From the NCBI GenBank assembly GCA_016790695.1, contig JAEUOS010000132.1, positions 1-64,000 on the forward strand: a stretch of DNA of 64,000 bases, given 5' to 3'. The DNA is from Burkholderiales bacterium (lineage in GTDB: Bacteria > Pseudomonadota > Gammaproteobacteria > Burkholderiales > JAEUOS01). A program made the position numbers and the translations under genes. The notes under the pieces are model-generated. The model ran no database searches. It was not told the origin of the DNA and worked only from the letters and a program-made list of their open reading frames with translations. Every line of letters starts with the position of its first letter. Positions within the stretch are counted from its first letter, which is position 1. This document shows positions 1 to 8,870 of the stretch, piece by piece.

Positions 1-1605
1 CTGCACCACGTGCAGCACCTGCACCGGCACGTCGGCGTCGAGCGGCAGGCCGTGGCCCTCGATCGCGAGGTGGGTGGCGAGCCCGGTCTGGTGCTCGACC
101 TGCTTCAGCGTGTGCTTGAGCGCGGGCTCGATGTCCTCGGCGTTGGTGCGCGTGCGGAAGTGCATCAGCAGCTCGCGCACGTCGCCGGTGGACTCGCGCA
201 GGCCGGCGTCGAGCTCGCCCAGGGCCGCCTGCGCGCGCGCCGCGTCGCCGGCGCCGAGCGCCTCGCGCAGCAGCTGCGCCTGGATCTTGAGGAAGGCGAG
301 CGACTGCGCGATCGAGTCGTGCAGTTCGCGCGCCAGCAGGCCGCGCTCGTCGGCCACCGCGGCCTCGCGCTCCAGCGCGCTGGCGCGCCGGCCCTCCATC
401 GCGCTCGCGAGGTGGCTGGCGAGCGCGTCGAGCAGCCCGCGCTCCTCGTCGGACAGCGTGATCGCCTTGCGGTAGAACAGGTCGATCTCGCCCAGCACGC
501 GGCCCTGCAGCAGCACCGGCACCGTCACCAGGGTCTCGAAGCCGGCGCGCGCGCAGTGGTCGAACGGCACCGGCTCGGCCGGCCGGATCGGGATCACGCG
601 CGCGCGCGCGGTGGCGCTGGGCTGGCCGCAGTGGCAGGTGCCGGTGAGCAGGCAATGCTCGTCCCGGGCCATCGCCTCGGGCAGGCAGTCGCCGGCCATC
701 AGCAGGTAGTGCTGGTTGGCCTCGTCGGACCAGCGCACCGCCGCGGCGTCGGCATGGGCGATCACGCGCACCCGGCGCGCGAAGCCGTGCGCCAGATCGT
801 CGAGGGTCGCCGCCTTGGCCAGGAAGGCGCTGACGTCGTAGAGCGCGGCCAGGCGCGCGCGCTCGACCTCGAGATGCTCGGTCTTCTCGCGCACCTTGTG
901 CTCGAGGTTCTGGTAGGCCGCCTGCAGGTTGCCGGCCATGCGGTTGAAGCCCGCGGAAAGGTCGCCGAACTCGTCGCGCGAGATGACGTCGACGCGCGTC
1001 GACAGGTCGCCTTCCTCGACCTGCTTCAGGCCGGCCTTGAGGCGGGCGAGCGGATCGAGCACGAACAGGTGCCCGAGGTAGAGCATCACCACCGCGCTGC
1101 CGATGGCCAGCGCCATCATCGCCAGCTGCACCAGGTTGAGCACCGCGGTCCAGTACGAGAGCTGCTGCTCGATCGACAGCACCAGGCGGTCGATCTCGGC
1201 GACGAAGGCGCCGGCGTCGGCGGCCATGCGGACACGCTCGTCGCCGCGCGGCAGCCAGCGCGCGCGCAGGTCGCGCCAGCGGCCGACCACGGTGTCGAAC
1301 TGGGCGCGCGCCGGCGCCTCCCAGGCGACGAACAGCGGCCGCGACGGGTCGCCGACCCGGAGCAGGTCGAGGCTGCGGTCGAGTTCGTCGGCGAGGCGCG
1401 CCGCGGTCGTCGTGTCGCCCGCGTCGAGCGTCATCGCCAGGCGCCAGGTCTGCATGCGCAGCCGCCCGGCCTCGTTGATCGCCGCCGCGCCGCCCTCGAG
1501 CTGCCAGGTCACCCACAGGGTGAGGCCGATCGAGGCCAGCGCCAGCAGCAGGAACGTGGTGCCGATGGCGACGAGCTTGGTGGCGAGGGCGGTCGGGCGG
1601 CGCAT
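1..1605 (-). CDS. NarX/NarQ-type sensor histidine kinase, N-terminal part (runs off the left edge)
   Basis: Membrane sensor kinase of a two-component system; 535 codons are present and the C-terminal ATPase domain lies outside. The start is the ATG at 1605 (MRRPTALATKLVAIG). A first membrane segment follows at about residues 10-33. A periplasmic NarX/PilJ-type helical sensor with the GRLRMQTWRLAM stretch comes next, then a second membrane segment at about 150-175 and a HAMP linker containing DEFGDLSAGFNRMA. A GAF-like central region carries a Cys cluster (CLPEAM...HCLLTGTCHCGQ...HC), as in the central module of NarX. The HisKA_3 box LARELHDSIAQSLAF places the phospho-acceptor at His429. A LuxR-type response regulator gene would be expected next to it, outside the window. 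The ligand cannot be told from sequence; nitrate/nitrite is only one possibility. A GATAAT-like -10 lies just upstream (1615-1620). Confidence 0.85.
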   Translation of the reverse strand, partial: MRRPTALATKLVAIGTTFLLLALASIGLTLWVTWQLEGGAAAINEAGRLRMQTWRLAMTLDAGDTTTAARLADELDRSLDLLRVGDPSRPLFVAWEAPARAQFDTVVGRWRDLRARWLPRGDERVRMAADAGAFVAEIDRLVLSIEQQLSYWTAVLNLVQLAMMALAIGSAVVMLYLGHLFVLDPLARLKAGLKQVEEGDLSTRVDVISRDEFGDLSAGFNRMAGNLQAAYQNLEHKVREKTEHLEVERARLAALYDVSAFLAKAATLDDLAHGFARRVRVIAHADAAAVRWSDEANQHYLLMAGDCLPEAMARDEHCLLTGTCHCGQPSATARARVIPIRPAEPVPFDHCARAGFETLVTVPVLLQGRVLGEIDLFYRKAITLSDEERGLLDALASHLASAMEGRRASALEREAAVADERGLLARELHDSIAQSLAFLKIQAQLLREALGAGDAARAQAALGELDAGLRESTGDVRELLMHFRTRTNAEDIEPALKHTLKQVEHQTGLATHLAIEGHGLPLDADVPVQVLHVVQ

Positions 1606-1822
1606 GACGGCCCTATTATCCATCGTCGCGCCAGGGGCAATGCGCGCCGCGATGCCGGCGGGGCATAGCTGCTAGCGGGCGGCCTTCGTGACGGCGCGCG
1701 CGCGGCCGTGAGAAGATCGCGGCGCGGCGGCCGGCCGGTGCCGGTCGATCGCGTCGCCCGGCCGCCGGCCCCGGCGCTGCCGCCGCGTTGCTTCCGCCCG
1801 AGAGTCTTTCCGAGGAATTGCC

Positions 1823-2800
1823 ATGAAATCGATCGCCAGACGCGCGGCCCTTGCCGCCTTCGCCGCCGCGGCGCTGCCGCTTGCCGCCCCCGTGCTCGCC
1901 CAGTCGTTCCCGTCCAAGCCGGTGCGCATCATCGTGCCCTTCGGCGCCGGCGGCGTCGCCGACATCACCGCGCGCACCGTCGCGCAGCGCATGAGCGAGA
2001 CGCTGGGCCAGCAGGTGATCGTCGACAACCGCCCGAGCGCCGGCGGCATCGTCGCCTCGGAGGCGGTGGCCAAGGCCGAGCCGGACGGGCACACGCTGCT
2101 CCTGATGTCGAACGGCACCGCGGTGTCGGCGGGGCTGTTCAAGGCGCTGCCGTTCGACCCGGTCAGGGATTTCGCGCCGGTCTCGACGCTCGGCTTCTTC
2201 GACATCGCGCTCATCACCGGCAGCGAGTCGCGCTTCAAGTCGCTGCAGGAGGTGATCGCGTTCGGGCGCGCGAACCCCGGCAAGCTCAACATCGGCACGA
2301 TCAACGTCGGCAGCACGCAGAACCTGGCCGGCGAGCTGTTCAAGACCTCGGCGGGGGTCGAGGCGCAGATCGTGCCGTTCAAGGGCACGCCGGCGGTGAT
2401 CACGGCGCTGCGCGGCGGCGAGATCGACCTGGCGGTCGAGATCCTCGGGCCGGTGATGGCGCAGATCTCCGCCAAGGCCGTGCGCGTGCTCGCGGTGATG
2501 GGCGAGAAGCGCTTCGAGGGCCTGCCCGAGGTGCCGACGGTGCGCGAGGCCGGCATCGCGAACTTCAACGTCGCGTCGTGGAACGCGCTGGCGGCGCCGG
2601 CGAAGACCCCGCGCGAGATCGTCGCGCGGCTCAACCGCGAGGTCGTCGCCGCGGTCAACGCGCCGGCGGTGCGCGCGCGGCTCAAGGAACTCGGGGTCGA
2701 GGCGCGCGCGGGCACGCCGGAGCAGCTGCAGGAGCTGCTGGGCGCGGAGATCCGCCGCTGGACCGACGTGATCAACCGCGCGAAGATCGAGAAGCAGTAG
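1823..2800 (+). CDS. Bug/TctC-family periplasmic solute receptor (copy 1 of 8)
   Basis: Extracytoplasmic receptor of the tripartite tricarboxylate transporter (TTT) family, 325 aa. A Sec signal peptide ends near residues 26-27 (PVLAQ/SFP). The family core follows: KPVRIIVPFGAGGVADITAR with the ligand-site Asp47, then the NRPSAGG and PDGHTLL blocks and a C-terminal PTVREAG motif. A GAGGAA ribosome site precedes the ATG. It stands alone between the divergent kinase and the convergent phaC, with no TctA/TctB membrane genes nearby. Orphan receptors of this kind are typical of Bordetella and relatives and usually bind small carboxylates. The ligand here is unknown. Confidence 0.93.
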   Translation: MKSIARRAALAAFAAAALPLAAPVLAQSFPSKPVRIIVPFGAGGVADITARTVAQRMSETLGQQVIVDNRPSAGGIVASEAVAKAEPDGHTLLLMSNGTAVSAGLFKALPFDPVRDFAPVSTLGFFDIALITGSESRFKSLQEVIAFGRANPGKLNIGTINVGSTQNLAGELFKTSAGVEAQIVPFKGTPAVITALRGGEIDLAVEILGPVMAQISAKAVRVLAVMGEKRFEGLPEVPTVREAGIANFNVASWNALAAPAKTPREIVARLNREVVAAVNAPAVRARLKELGVEARAGTPEQLQELLGAEIRRWTDVINRAKIEKQ

Positions 2801-2934
2801 GGAGCGGCCGGGGAGCGGCCGGGTCACAGCGGGGCCGCAGCGGGAACCCAGCGGGGAGGACCCCGCGGGGACCCGGCGGACTCGGGGCGGACCGGCAGCG
2901 CGCGCGCCGCGGCCGCGCGCCGGCGACGCCGCGG

Positions 2935-4749
2935 CTACGCCTGCTTGTCCAGGCGCAGCTTGGCGAACGACCCCGGCGCGTCTTCGAGCGCCTTGAGCTT
3001 GCCGCCCTTGGCCGGATTGCCGGGCACGCGCGCCGCCACCGGCCGCTCGCGGTTGTGCGCGCGGATCCACTGGTCCCAGTCGGTCCACCAGGAGCCCTCG
3101 TGCCGGGTGGCGCCGGCAAGCCAGTCCTCGGCGCTGGCGACGAGCTTGTCGTTGGTCCAGTAGCCGTACTTCTTCGCCGCCGGCGGGTTGACGATGCCGG
3201 CGATGTGCCCGGAGCCGCCGAGGACGAACTTGTTCGGCCCGCCCAGCACGCGCGCGCCGGTGTAGGTGGTGGCCCAGGGCGCGATGTGGTCTTCCACGGT
3301 CGAGATGAAGTACGCCGGCGTCTTCACCTTCGACAGGTCGAGCGGCGTGCCGGCCAGCGTCACCCCGCCCGGGACGACGAGCTTGTTCTTGATGTACATC
3401 TCGCGCAGGTAGAACAGGTGCATCGCCATCGGCATGCGCGTGGCGTCCGAGTTCCAGTACAGCAGGTCGAACGGGAACGGATCCTTGCCGAGCAGGTAGT
3501 TGTGCACGTAGAACGACCAGATCAGGTCGTTGGCGCGCAGCATGTTGAACGTGCCGGCCATCTCGCTGCCCTCGAGGTAGCCGCCGCGCTTCTGCATGCG
3601 GCGCTCGAGCGCGTCGACCTGGGCCTCGTCGACGTAGACGCCGAGGTCGCCGGGCTTGGAGAAGTCGATCAGGCTGGTGAAGAACGTGGCCGAGCGGATG
3701 CGGTTGTCCTTCTTCGCGGTCAGGTAGCCCAGGGCGCAGGCGAGCAGGGTGCCGCCCAGGCAGTAGCCGATGGCGTTGACCTCGCGCTCGCCGGTCGCCC
3801 TGGCGATGGCGTCCATCGCCGCGACCGGGCCTTCGAGCAGGTAGTCGTCGAAGGTCTTCCTCGCCAGCTTCGCGTCGGGCATCACCCACGAGATCACGAA
3901 CACCGTGTGGCCCTGGTCGACCGCCCACTTGATGAAGGAGTTCTTCGGCTGCAGGTCGAGGATGTAGTACTTGTTGATCCACGGCGGGATGATCAGCAGC
4001 GGGCGCTTGAGCACGGTCGTCGTCGCCGGCTGGTACTGCAGCAGCTGCATCAGGTCGTTCTGGAACACCACCTTGCCCGGCGTCGAGGCGACGTTCCGTC
4101 CCATCTCGAAGGCGTTGGTGTCGGTCATCGCGATCGCGAGCCCGCCCTTGCCCTTCTCGAGGTCGCGCACCATGTTCTTCAGGCCCTTGATCAGGTTCTC
4201 GCCGCCGGATTCGGCGGTGGCCTTGAGCACCTGCGGGTTGGTGAGCGGAAAGTTCGACGGCGCGGCGGCGTCGAGCATCTGGCGCGTGTAGTACAGCGCC
4301 TTGTGGCGCGTCTGCGGCGAGACGCCGGGGACGGCCGCGACCGCGTCCTGCATGTGGCGCGCGGTCAGGGTGTAGGAGCGCGCGAGGAAGTCGAACCACG
4401 GGTTCGACTGCCAGGCCTCGTCGGCGAAGCGGCGGTCCTTGATCGGCTCCGGCCTGGCGCCGCCGCTGGCCGCGGCGAGGTAGGTCTGCCACAGGCCGCC
4501 CAGCTCGGCGACATAGCGCGTCTGCGCCTCGATCAGCCGGTTCGGGTCGGCGAGCATCTTCTGCATCACCTCGCCGAACGCCTTCTGCACGCCGAACTCG
4601 TCGGCCAGCGCGGACTCGAGGTCGGCGGCCTGGCGCTCGGCCATCTTCGGCGCCAGCGCCGCGGCGCGGCGGGCGACATCGGACAGGGCCTCGGCGAGGA
4701 CGTCGGGCTTGATCAGGTGCGGCCCCTGGGCCGCGGCGGGCGTGGTCAT
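2935..4749 (-). CDS. phaC: Class I poly(3-hydroxyalkanoate) synthase
   Basis: Polymerises (R)-3-hydroxyacyl-CoA into PHA storage granules. At 604 aa it is the usual class I length. The N-terminal PhaC_N region is followed by the alpha/beta-hydrolase core. The lipase-like box GYCLGG contains nucleophile Cys330, and the triad is completed by Asp487 (EDHIAPW) and His515 (GSGHIAG), with spacing like Cupriavidus PhaC. The strong GAGGAGG ribosome site upstream of the ATG at 4749 fixes the start. It is the second gene of a two-gene leftward unit, 46 bp after an MBL-fold hydrolase whose promoter carries a LiuR-type operator. No phaA-phaB genes adjoin it, although an acetyl-CoA acetyltransferase lies in the divergent operon. 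Confidence 0.95.
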   Translation of the reverse strand: MTTPAAAQGPHLIKPDVLAEALSDVARRAAALAPKMAERQAADLESALADEFGVQKAFGEVMQKMLADPNRLIEAQTRYVAELGGLWQTYLAAASGGARPEPIKDRRFADEAWQSNPWFDFLARSYTLTARHMQDAVAAVPGVSPQTRHKALYYTRQMLDAAAPSNFPLTNPQVLKATAESGGENLIKGLKNMVRDLEKGKGGLAIAMTDTNAFEMGRNVASTPGKVVFQNDLMQLLQYQPATTTVLKRPLLIIPPWINKYYILDLQPKNSFIKWAVDQGHTVFVISWVMPDAKLARKTFDDYLLEGPVAAMDAIARATGEREVNAIGYCLGGTLLACALGYLTAKKDNRIRSATFFTSLIDFSKPGDLGVYVDEAQVDALERRMQKRGGYLEGSEMAGTFNMLRANDLIWSFYVHNYLLGKDPFPFDLLYWNSDATRMPMAMHLFYLREMYIKNKLVVPGGVTLAGTPLDLSKVKTPAYFISTVEDHIAPWATTYTGARVLGGPNKFVLGGSGHIAGIVNPPAAKKYGYWTNDKLVASAEDWLAGATRHEGSWWTDWDQWIRAHNRERPVAARVPGNPAKGGKLKALEDAPGSFAKLRLDKQA

Positions 4750-4795
4750 GCTGCCTCCTCGGATGCGTCGGTGACCGGCGTCGGCGCGCCGCCGG

Positions 4796-5893
4796 TCAGC
4801 GCCGCGAAAAGCGGATTACACCATCCGCGCCTGTCGCGGAGCTTACCTCGCCGGCGCCGCGCAGGTAGTGCAGGTGCGCCAGCGCCTCGCCGATGGCGAA
4901 GGTGGCCTGGTGGGCGTCGAGCCCGCGCGGGAACATCACCGGGAGGATGTCGCCGGCCGAGGCCGCCTGCTCGCAGGCCGCCAGCGTCTCGGCCAGGCGC
5001 GCGTCGTGGTGGCTGCGCAGCTGCGCGACGCGCGCGCGCGCGCCACGGAACAGCCGGCCGTGCGACGGCAGCACCAGCACGTCGGCCGGCAGGCGCTCGT
5101 ACAGGCAGATCGAGTCCAGGAACCATTTCAGCGGATCGGCGTCCGGCTCGTTGGGCGACACCGCGATGTTGGTGGAGATGCGCGGCAGCAGCATGTCGCC
5201 GGAGATCACGAGGTCGAGCTCCGGGCAGAACAGCGAGGCGTGCTCGGTCGAGTGGCCGTAGCCGCAATGCACGAGCCACGAGCGGCCGCCGATGGTCAGC
5301 GTGTCGCCGTCGCGCATGCGGTGAAAGCTGTCGGGCACCGCGGGCACCAGGGTCGCGAAATAGCGCCGGCGCCCGCGCTCGATCTCGTCGCACAGGGCCG
5401 GCGCCAGGCCGTGGCGGCGGAAGTGCGCGACCAGCGCGTCGTTGCCGAAGCCCGGCATGCCCTGCTGCACCACGCGTCCCCAGAGGTATTCGCCGGCGGT
5501 CGCGGTGAGGCGGCAGCCGTGGTCGGCGAAGCGCGCGCACAGCCAGTCGGCGTTGCCGAGGTGGTCGGGGTGGGCGTGGGTGATGATCACGCGCTTGATC
5601 GGCCGGCCCTCGAGGCCGGTGGCGAACACCTGTTCCCAGGCCGCGCGCGTCGGCTCCAGCCCGACGCCGGTGTCGACGGCGGTCCAGCACGGCGTGCCGT
5701 CGATCTCGTCCTCGAGCAGCCACAGGTTGATGTGGTCGAGCGCGAACGGCAGCCCCATGCGCAGCCAGCGCACCCGCGCGCCCGGCGCGCCCGCGACCTC
5801 GAACACCTCCCCGGGCGCCGGCACGCGGGCGAACGGGTAGGACAGCTGGGCTTCCTCGGGGCGTTCCGCCTTCGACTGCATGACCGCGGCCAT
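4796..5893 (-). CDS. MBL-fold metallo-hydrolase
   Basis: Metallo-beta-lactamase-fold hydrolase, 365 aa, cytoplasmic (no signal peptide). The dinuclear metal motif is THAHPDHLGN at residues 105-114 (HxHxDH), with a further His in the WLVHCGYGHSTEH region and the C-terminal LPSHGRLF. These match glyoxalase II/LACTB2-like members; the substrate is unknown. A thioester is plausible because of the phaC and acyl-CoA context, but that is inference. Two start codons compete, ATG 5893 and ATG 5881. The predicted -10 ends at 5898, so ATG 5893 would be read from a leaderless or almost leaderless mRNA. It leads the pair with phaC. Confidence 0.85.
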   Translation of the reverse strand: MAAVMQSKAERPEEAQLSYPFARVPAPGEVFEVAGAPGARVRWLRMGLPFALDHINLWLLEDEIDGTPCWTAVDTGVGLEPTRAAWEQVFATGLEGRPIKRVIITHAHPDHLGNADWLCARFADHGCRLTATAGEYLWGRVVQQGMPGFGNDALVAHFRRHGLAPALCDEIERGRRRYFATLVPAVPDSFHRMRDGDTLTIGGRSWLVHCGYGHSTEHASLFCPELDLVISGDMLLPRISTNIAVSPNEPDADPLKWFLDSICLYERLPADVLVLPSHGRLFRGARARVAQLRSHHDARLAETLAACEQAASAGDILPVMFPRGLDAHQATFAIGEALAHLHYLRGAGEVSSATGADGVIRFSRR

Positions 5894-5897
5894 TTTG

Positions 5898-5926
5898 GGT
5901 ACACTTTCCGTTTACGTAAACGTCAC
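5898..5926 (-). promoter_or_regulatory. Predicted promoter of the MBL hydrolase-phaC unit, with operator in the spacer
   Basis: On the minus strand GTGACG (5926-5921) and TGTACC (5903-5898) are 17 bp apart and could be the -35 and -10. The 14-bp palindrome at 5909-5922 overlaps the spacer, so a bound repressor would block polymerase. The predicted transcription start falls on or next to ATG 5893. The -10 is weak (3 of 6), so the main support is that the geometry repeats that of the promoter at 6443-6471. Confidence 0.5.
5909..5922. promoter_or_regulatory. LiuR-type operator 1 (14-bp perfect palindrome)
   Basis: CGTTTACGTAAACG is a perfect inverted repeat. It shares its core with a longer palindrome at 6443-6464. 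The two flank the MerR-family gene and face the MBL-phaC and acyl-CoA operons. The TTTACGTAAA core agrees with the motif I recall for LiuR, the MerR-family regulator of leucine and branched-chain acyl-CoA catabolism in proteobacteria. Confidence 0.75.
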
Positions 5927-6002
5927 CCTCGCATTGTCGCACGCGTGCGCGCCGCAGCCGGCGCCGGCCGCGGCGCGCGCTGCGAATCCACCGGAACCGC
6001 GC

Positions 6003-6398
6003 GTGACCCAGACCTACCGCATCGCCGACCTCGCGCGCGAATTCGACATCACGCCGCGCGCGATCCGCTTCTACGAGGATCAGGGGCTGCTCGCGCCCTC
6101 GCGCGAGGGGTCCGGCCTGAGCCGGGTCTACACCACGCGCGACCGCACGCGCCTGAAGCTGACGCTGCGCGGCAAGCGCCTCGGCCTCGCGCTCTCGGAG
6201 ATCCGCGAGCTCATCGACATGTACGAGAGCCCGAAGGACGAGGCGGCGCAGCTGGCCAAGTTCCTCGAGGTGCTCGCGGCGCACCGCGCCCAGCTCGAGC
6301 AGCAGCGCGTCGACCTCGAGGCGCAGTTGAAGGAGATCGGCGCCTTCGAGAACCAGTGCCGCAAGCGCCTCGCCGAGGGCCGCGGCCGGCGCCGCTAG
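6003..6398 (+). CDS. liuR: MerR-family regulator, LiuR type
   Basis: Transcription factor, 131 aa. The winged HTH starts at once (TYRIADLAREFDITPRAIRFYEDQGLL), followed by a coiled-coil dimerisation helix rich in Gln/Glu/Leu (residues about 75-115). There is no metal-binding Cys motif, which fits acyl-CoA-responsive LiuR rather than metal sensors. I chose GTG 6003 because it puts the HTH at the N-terminus. An in-frame ATG at 5880 would translate the operator-promoter region into a low-complexity leader. The gene lies between two copies of the same palindrome and two divergent operons related to acyl-CoA and PHA, so it is the obvious candidate regulator of both. Confidence 0.85.
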   Translation: MTQTYRIADLAREFDITPRAIRFYEDQGLLAPSREGSGLSRVYTTRDRTRLKLTLRGKRLGLALSEIRELIDMYESPKDEAAQLAKFLEVLAAHRAQLEQQRVDLEAQLKEIGAFENQCRKRLAEGRGRRR

Positions 6399-6442
6399 GG
6401 CGAGCCGCCGCGCAGGCCGCGCGACACTGCGCGCGGCGCAGG

Positions 6443-6464
6443 TTGACGTTTACGTAAACGTCAA
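6443..6464. promoter_or_regulatory. LiuR-type operator 2 (22-bp perfect palindrome)
   Basis: Perfect 22-bp inverted repeat centred between 6453 and 6454, with core CGTTTACGTAAACG and outer TTGA/TCAA arms. It contains the whole of operator 1. It overlaps the -35 and fills the spacer of the promoter for the acyl-CoA operon, an arrangement expected for repression relieved by a ligand. Confidence 0.8.
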
Positions 6465-6471
6465 GTAGATT
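6443..6471 (+). promoter_or_regulatory. Promoter of the acyl-CoA (liu-like) operon
   Basis: TTGACG (6443-6448) and TAGATT (6466-6471) are separated by 17 bp and form a good sigma-70-type promoter. The predicted start of transcription is about 6478-6481, on the ATG at 6481. There is no Shine-Dalgarno sequence between the -10 and the ATG, so the first gene is predicted to be translated from a leaderless mRNA. Confidence 0.6.
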
Positions 6472-6480
6472 GCGGCTCCC

Positions 6481-6954
6481 ATGTCCGTTCCCGCCCCCCC
6501 GCGATTCACCGCGCCGGTCGCCGACTTCGCCGCGCGCGTGCGCGACAGCTTCGCGCGCCAGCCGGCGATGCACCTGATCGGCGCCGCCGTCAGCGCGATC
6601 GAGCCCGGCTACTGCGAGGTCACGCTGCCGGTGACCGAGAAGGTGACCCAGCAGCACGGCTTCGTGCACGGCGGCATCACCGGCATGATCGCCGACAGCG
6701 CCGCCGGCTACGCGGCGTTCTCGCTGATGCCCGCCGACGCCAGCCCGCTGACGGTCGAGTACAAGATCAACATGCTGAACCCCGCGCACGGCGACGCGCT
6801 GGTCGCGCGCGCGCGCGTCGTCAAGGCGGGCAGGACCCTGGTGATCACCCAGGGCGACGTGTTCGCCGTCAGGGACGGCGCCGAGCAGCTCTGCGCTACC
6901 ATGCAGCAGACCCTGATCGTGATGCGCGGCGTGCCCGACACCCGGCGCGCCTGA
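6481..6954 (+). CDS. PaaI-family hotdog-fold acyl-CoA thioesterase
   Basis: Hotdog thioesterase, 157 aa, hydrolysing acyl- or aryl-CoA to the free acid. The family block [24 protein letters not shown] (about residues 58-80) holds the catalytic-site His-Gly-Gly and the Asp of the central helix. [12 protein letters not shown] follows as the typical second strand. It is the first of seven closely spaced rightward genes. ATG 6481 lies only 10 nt beyond the predicted -10, which implies leaderless translation. A later Met at residue 30 would cut into the conserved N-terminal strand. In a leucine-type pathway it may release CoA from accumulating acyl-CoA. Confidence 0.88.
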   Translation: MSVPAPPRFTAPVADFAARVRDSFARQPAMHLIGAAVSAIEPGYCEVTLPVTEKVTQQHGFVHGGITGMIADSAAGYAAFSLMPADASPLTVEYKINMLNPAHGDALVARARVVKAGRTLVITQGDVFAVRDGAEQLCATMQQTLIVMRGVPDTRRA

Positions 6955-6976
6955 CGCGACCGCGAGGAGACGACCG

Positions 6977-8179
6977 ATGATCAACCTCAACGCGCTGACC
7001 TTCAACCATTCGGAGGAGATCCGCGCGCTGCGCGCCGCGCTGCAGGATTTCGTCGCCGCCGAGGTCGCGCCGCGCGCCGCCGCGATCGACCGCGACAACC
7101 AGTTCCCGATGGACCTGTGGCGGAAGTTCGGCGACCTCGGGCTCCTCGGCATGACCGTCGAGGAGGAGTACGGCGGCACCCAGATGGGCTACCTCGCGCA
7201 CATCATCGCGATGGAGGAGATCTCGCGCGGCTCGGCCTCGGTCGGCCTGTCCTACGGCGCGCATTCCAACCTGTGCGTCAACCAGATCCGCCGCAACGGC
7301 ACCGAGGCGCAGAAGCGGCGCTACCTGCCGGGACTCGTCTCCGGCGCGAAGGTCGGCGCGCTCGCGATGAGCGAGCCGAACGCGGGCTCGGACGTGGTGT
7401 CGATGCGCACCCGGGCGGACTGGAAGGGCGACCGCTGGGTGCTGAACGGCAGCAAGATGTGGATCACCAACGGGCCGGATGCCGACGTGCTGGTGGTCTA
7501 CGCCAAGAACGACCTCGAGGCCGGGCCGCGCGGCATCACCGCGTTCCTGATCGAGAAGGGCATGACGGGCTTCTCCACCGCGCAGAAGCTCGACAAGCTC
7601 GGCATGCGCGGCTCCAACACCTGCGAGCTGGTGTTCCAGGACTGCGAGGTTCCCGCGGAGAACGTGCTGGGCGGCATCGACGGCAACGAGTCCGCCGGCG
7701 TCGGCCGGGGCGTCAACGTGCTCATGAGCGGCCTCGACTACGAGCGCGCGGTGCTCTCGGGCGGGCCGCTCGGCATCATGGCCGCCTGCCTCGACGTGGT
7801 CGTGCCCTACGTCCACGAGCGCAGGCAGTTCGGCCAGCCGATCGGCGAGTTCCAGCTCATGCAGGGCAAGCTCGCCGACATGTACGCGGCCTGGTCGGCC
7901 TGCCGCGCGTACGCCTATGCGGTCGGCGAGGCGCTCGACCGCGGCGACCTGACCGGCACGGCCGCGCGCAAGGACTGCGCCGGGGTGATCCTCTACACCG
8001 CCGAGAAGGCGACCTGGATGGCCGGCGAGGCGATCCAGGCGCTGGGCGGCGTCGGCTACACCTACGACTACCCGACCGGGCGCCTGTGGCGCGACGCCAA
8101 GCTCTACGAGATCGGCGCCGGCACCTCGGAGATCCGGCGCATGCTGATCGGCCGCGAGCTGTTCGCGGAGACGCGCTAG
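6977..8179 (+). CDS. liuA: Isovaleryl-CoA dehydrogenase
   Basis: FAD flavoenzyme of leucine catabolism, oxidising isovaleryl-CoA to 3-methylcrotonyl-CoA and passing electrons to ETF; 400 aa, full length. The acyl-CoA dehydrogenase N, middle ([23 protein letters not shown]) and C domains are all present. The catalytic base is placed at Glu256 in [17 protein letters not shown]. That is the alternative helix position characteristic of isovaleryl-CoA dehydrogenase, where most relatives have Gly. A GAGGAG ribosome site precedes ATG 6977, 22 bp after the thioesterase. The other liu enzymes (methylcrotonyl-CoA carboxylase, methylglutaconyl-CoA hydratase, HMG-CoA lyase) are absent from the window. 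Confidence 0.93.
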   Translation: MINLNALTFNHSEEIRALRAALQDFVAAEVAPRAAAIDRDNQFPMDLWRKFGDLGLLGMTVEEEYGGTQMGYLAHIIAMEEISRGSASVGLSYGAHSNLCVNQIRRNGTEAQKRRYLPGLVSGAKVGALAMSEPNAGSDVVSMRTRADWKGDRWVLNGSKMWITNGPDADVLVVYAKNDLEAGPRGITAFLIEKGMTGFSTAQKLDKLGMRGSNTCELVFQDCEVPAENVLGGIDGNESAGVGRGVNVLMSGLDYERAVLSGGPLGIMAACLDVVVPYVHERRQFGQPIGEFQLMQGKLADMYAAWSACRAYAYAVGEALDRGDLTGTAARKDCAGVILYTAEKATWMAGEAIQALGGVGYTYDYPTGRLWRDAKLYEIGAGTSEIRRMLIGRELFAETR

Positions 8180-8237
8180 GCCGGCGCGCGCGCCCGCGCC
8201 CCGCGCCAGCCACCGTCCACGCCCGGCCGCGCGTCCC

Positions 8238-8870
8238 ATGATCGGCATCGACAAGCTCGCGCTCCTGGTGGCCGCGGCGCTGCTGCTGGCCCTCACCCCG
8301 GGCCCGAACTGGCTCTACCTCGCCTCGCGCACGCTGTGCCAGGGGCGGCGCGCCGGCTGGGTCTCGCTCGCCGGCACCAGCGCCGGCGTGAGCGTGCACA
8401 TGGTCGCCGCCGCGCTCGGGCTGTCCGCGCTGCTGGCGGCCGTGCCGCTGGCGTTCGACGCGCTGCGCCTCGCCGGCGCCGCGTACCTGATCTGGCTCGC
8501 GCTCGCCACGCTGCGCGCGGGCGGCGGCGCGTTCGCGCCGCACGCGCTGGCGCCGGCGCCCGACGCGCTGCTGTTCCGCCAGGGCCTGCTCGCGGGCCTG
8601 CTCAACCCCAAGGTGGCGCTGTTCTACCTCGCGCTGTTCCCGCAGTTCATCGAGCGCGACGCCGCCTCGCCGCTGGCGCAGAGCCTCGTCGTCGGCGCGA
8701 TCCAGATCGCGGTGGTGGCGTCGGTCGACGCGCTCCTGGTGCTGTGCGTCGCCGGCCTGGCCGGGCGTCTCGCGCGCCACCCGCGCTGGCTCGCCGCCCA
8801 GCGCTGGGTGCTCGGCAGCGCCTTCGGCGTGCTCGCCGCCTGGCTGCTCGCCGACGCGCGCCCGACCTGA
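8238..8870 (+). CDS. LysE/RhtB-family amino-acid exporter
   Basis: Inner-membrane efflux protein, 210 aa, with five to six hydrophobic segments. The N-terminal LysE-family signature LALTPGPNWLYLASRTLCQGRRAGW is present, and GLLNPKVALFYLALFPQF forms the middle block. Family members export basic, branched-chain or threonine-type amino acids. In an operon led by isovaleryl-CoA dehydrogenase, export of leucine-like compounds is conceivable but unproven. It stops 2 bp before the carbonic anhydrase gene. Confidence 0.88.
   Translation: MIGIDKLALLVAAALLLALTPGPNWLYLASRTLCQGRRAGWVSLAGTSAGVSVHMVAAALGLSALLAAVPLAFDALRLAGAAYLIWLALATLRAGGGAFAPHALAPAPDALLFRQGLLAGLLNPKVALFYLALFPQFIERDAASPLAQSLVVGAIQIAVVASVDALLVLCVAGLAGRLARHPRWLAAQRWVLGSAFGVLAAWLLADARPT

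Noticed and set aside
2801-2934. G-rich direct repeats (GGAGCGGCCGG twice) between Bug copy 1 and phaC as a terminator
   Set aside because: No stem of useful length with a T-tract on either strand; simple G+C-rich repetition.
5880-6002. N-terminal extension of the MerR/LiuR gene from ATG 5880
   Set aside because: It would translate through the operator and promoter and gives a low-complexity leader; the HTH begins right after GTG 6003.
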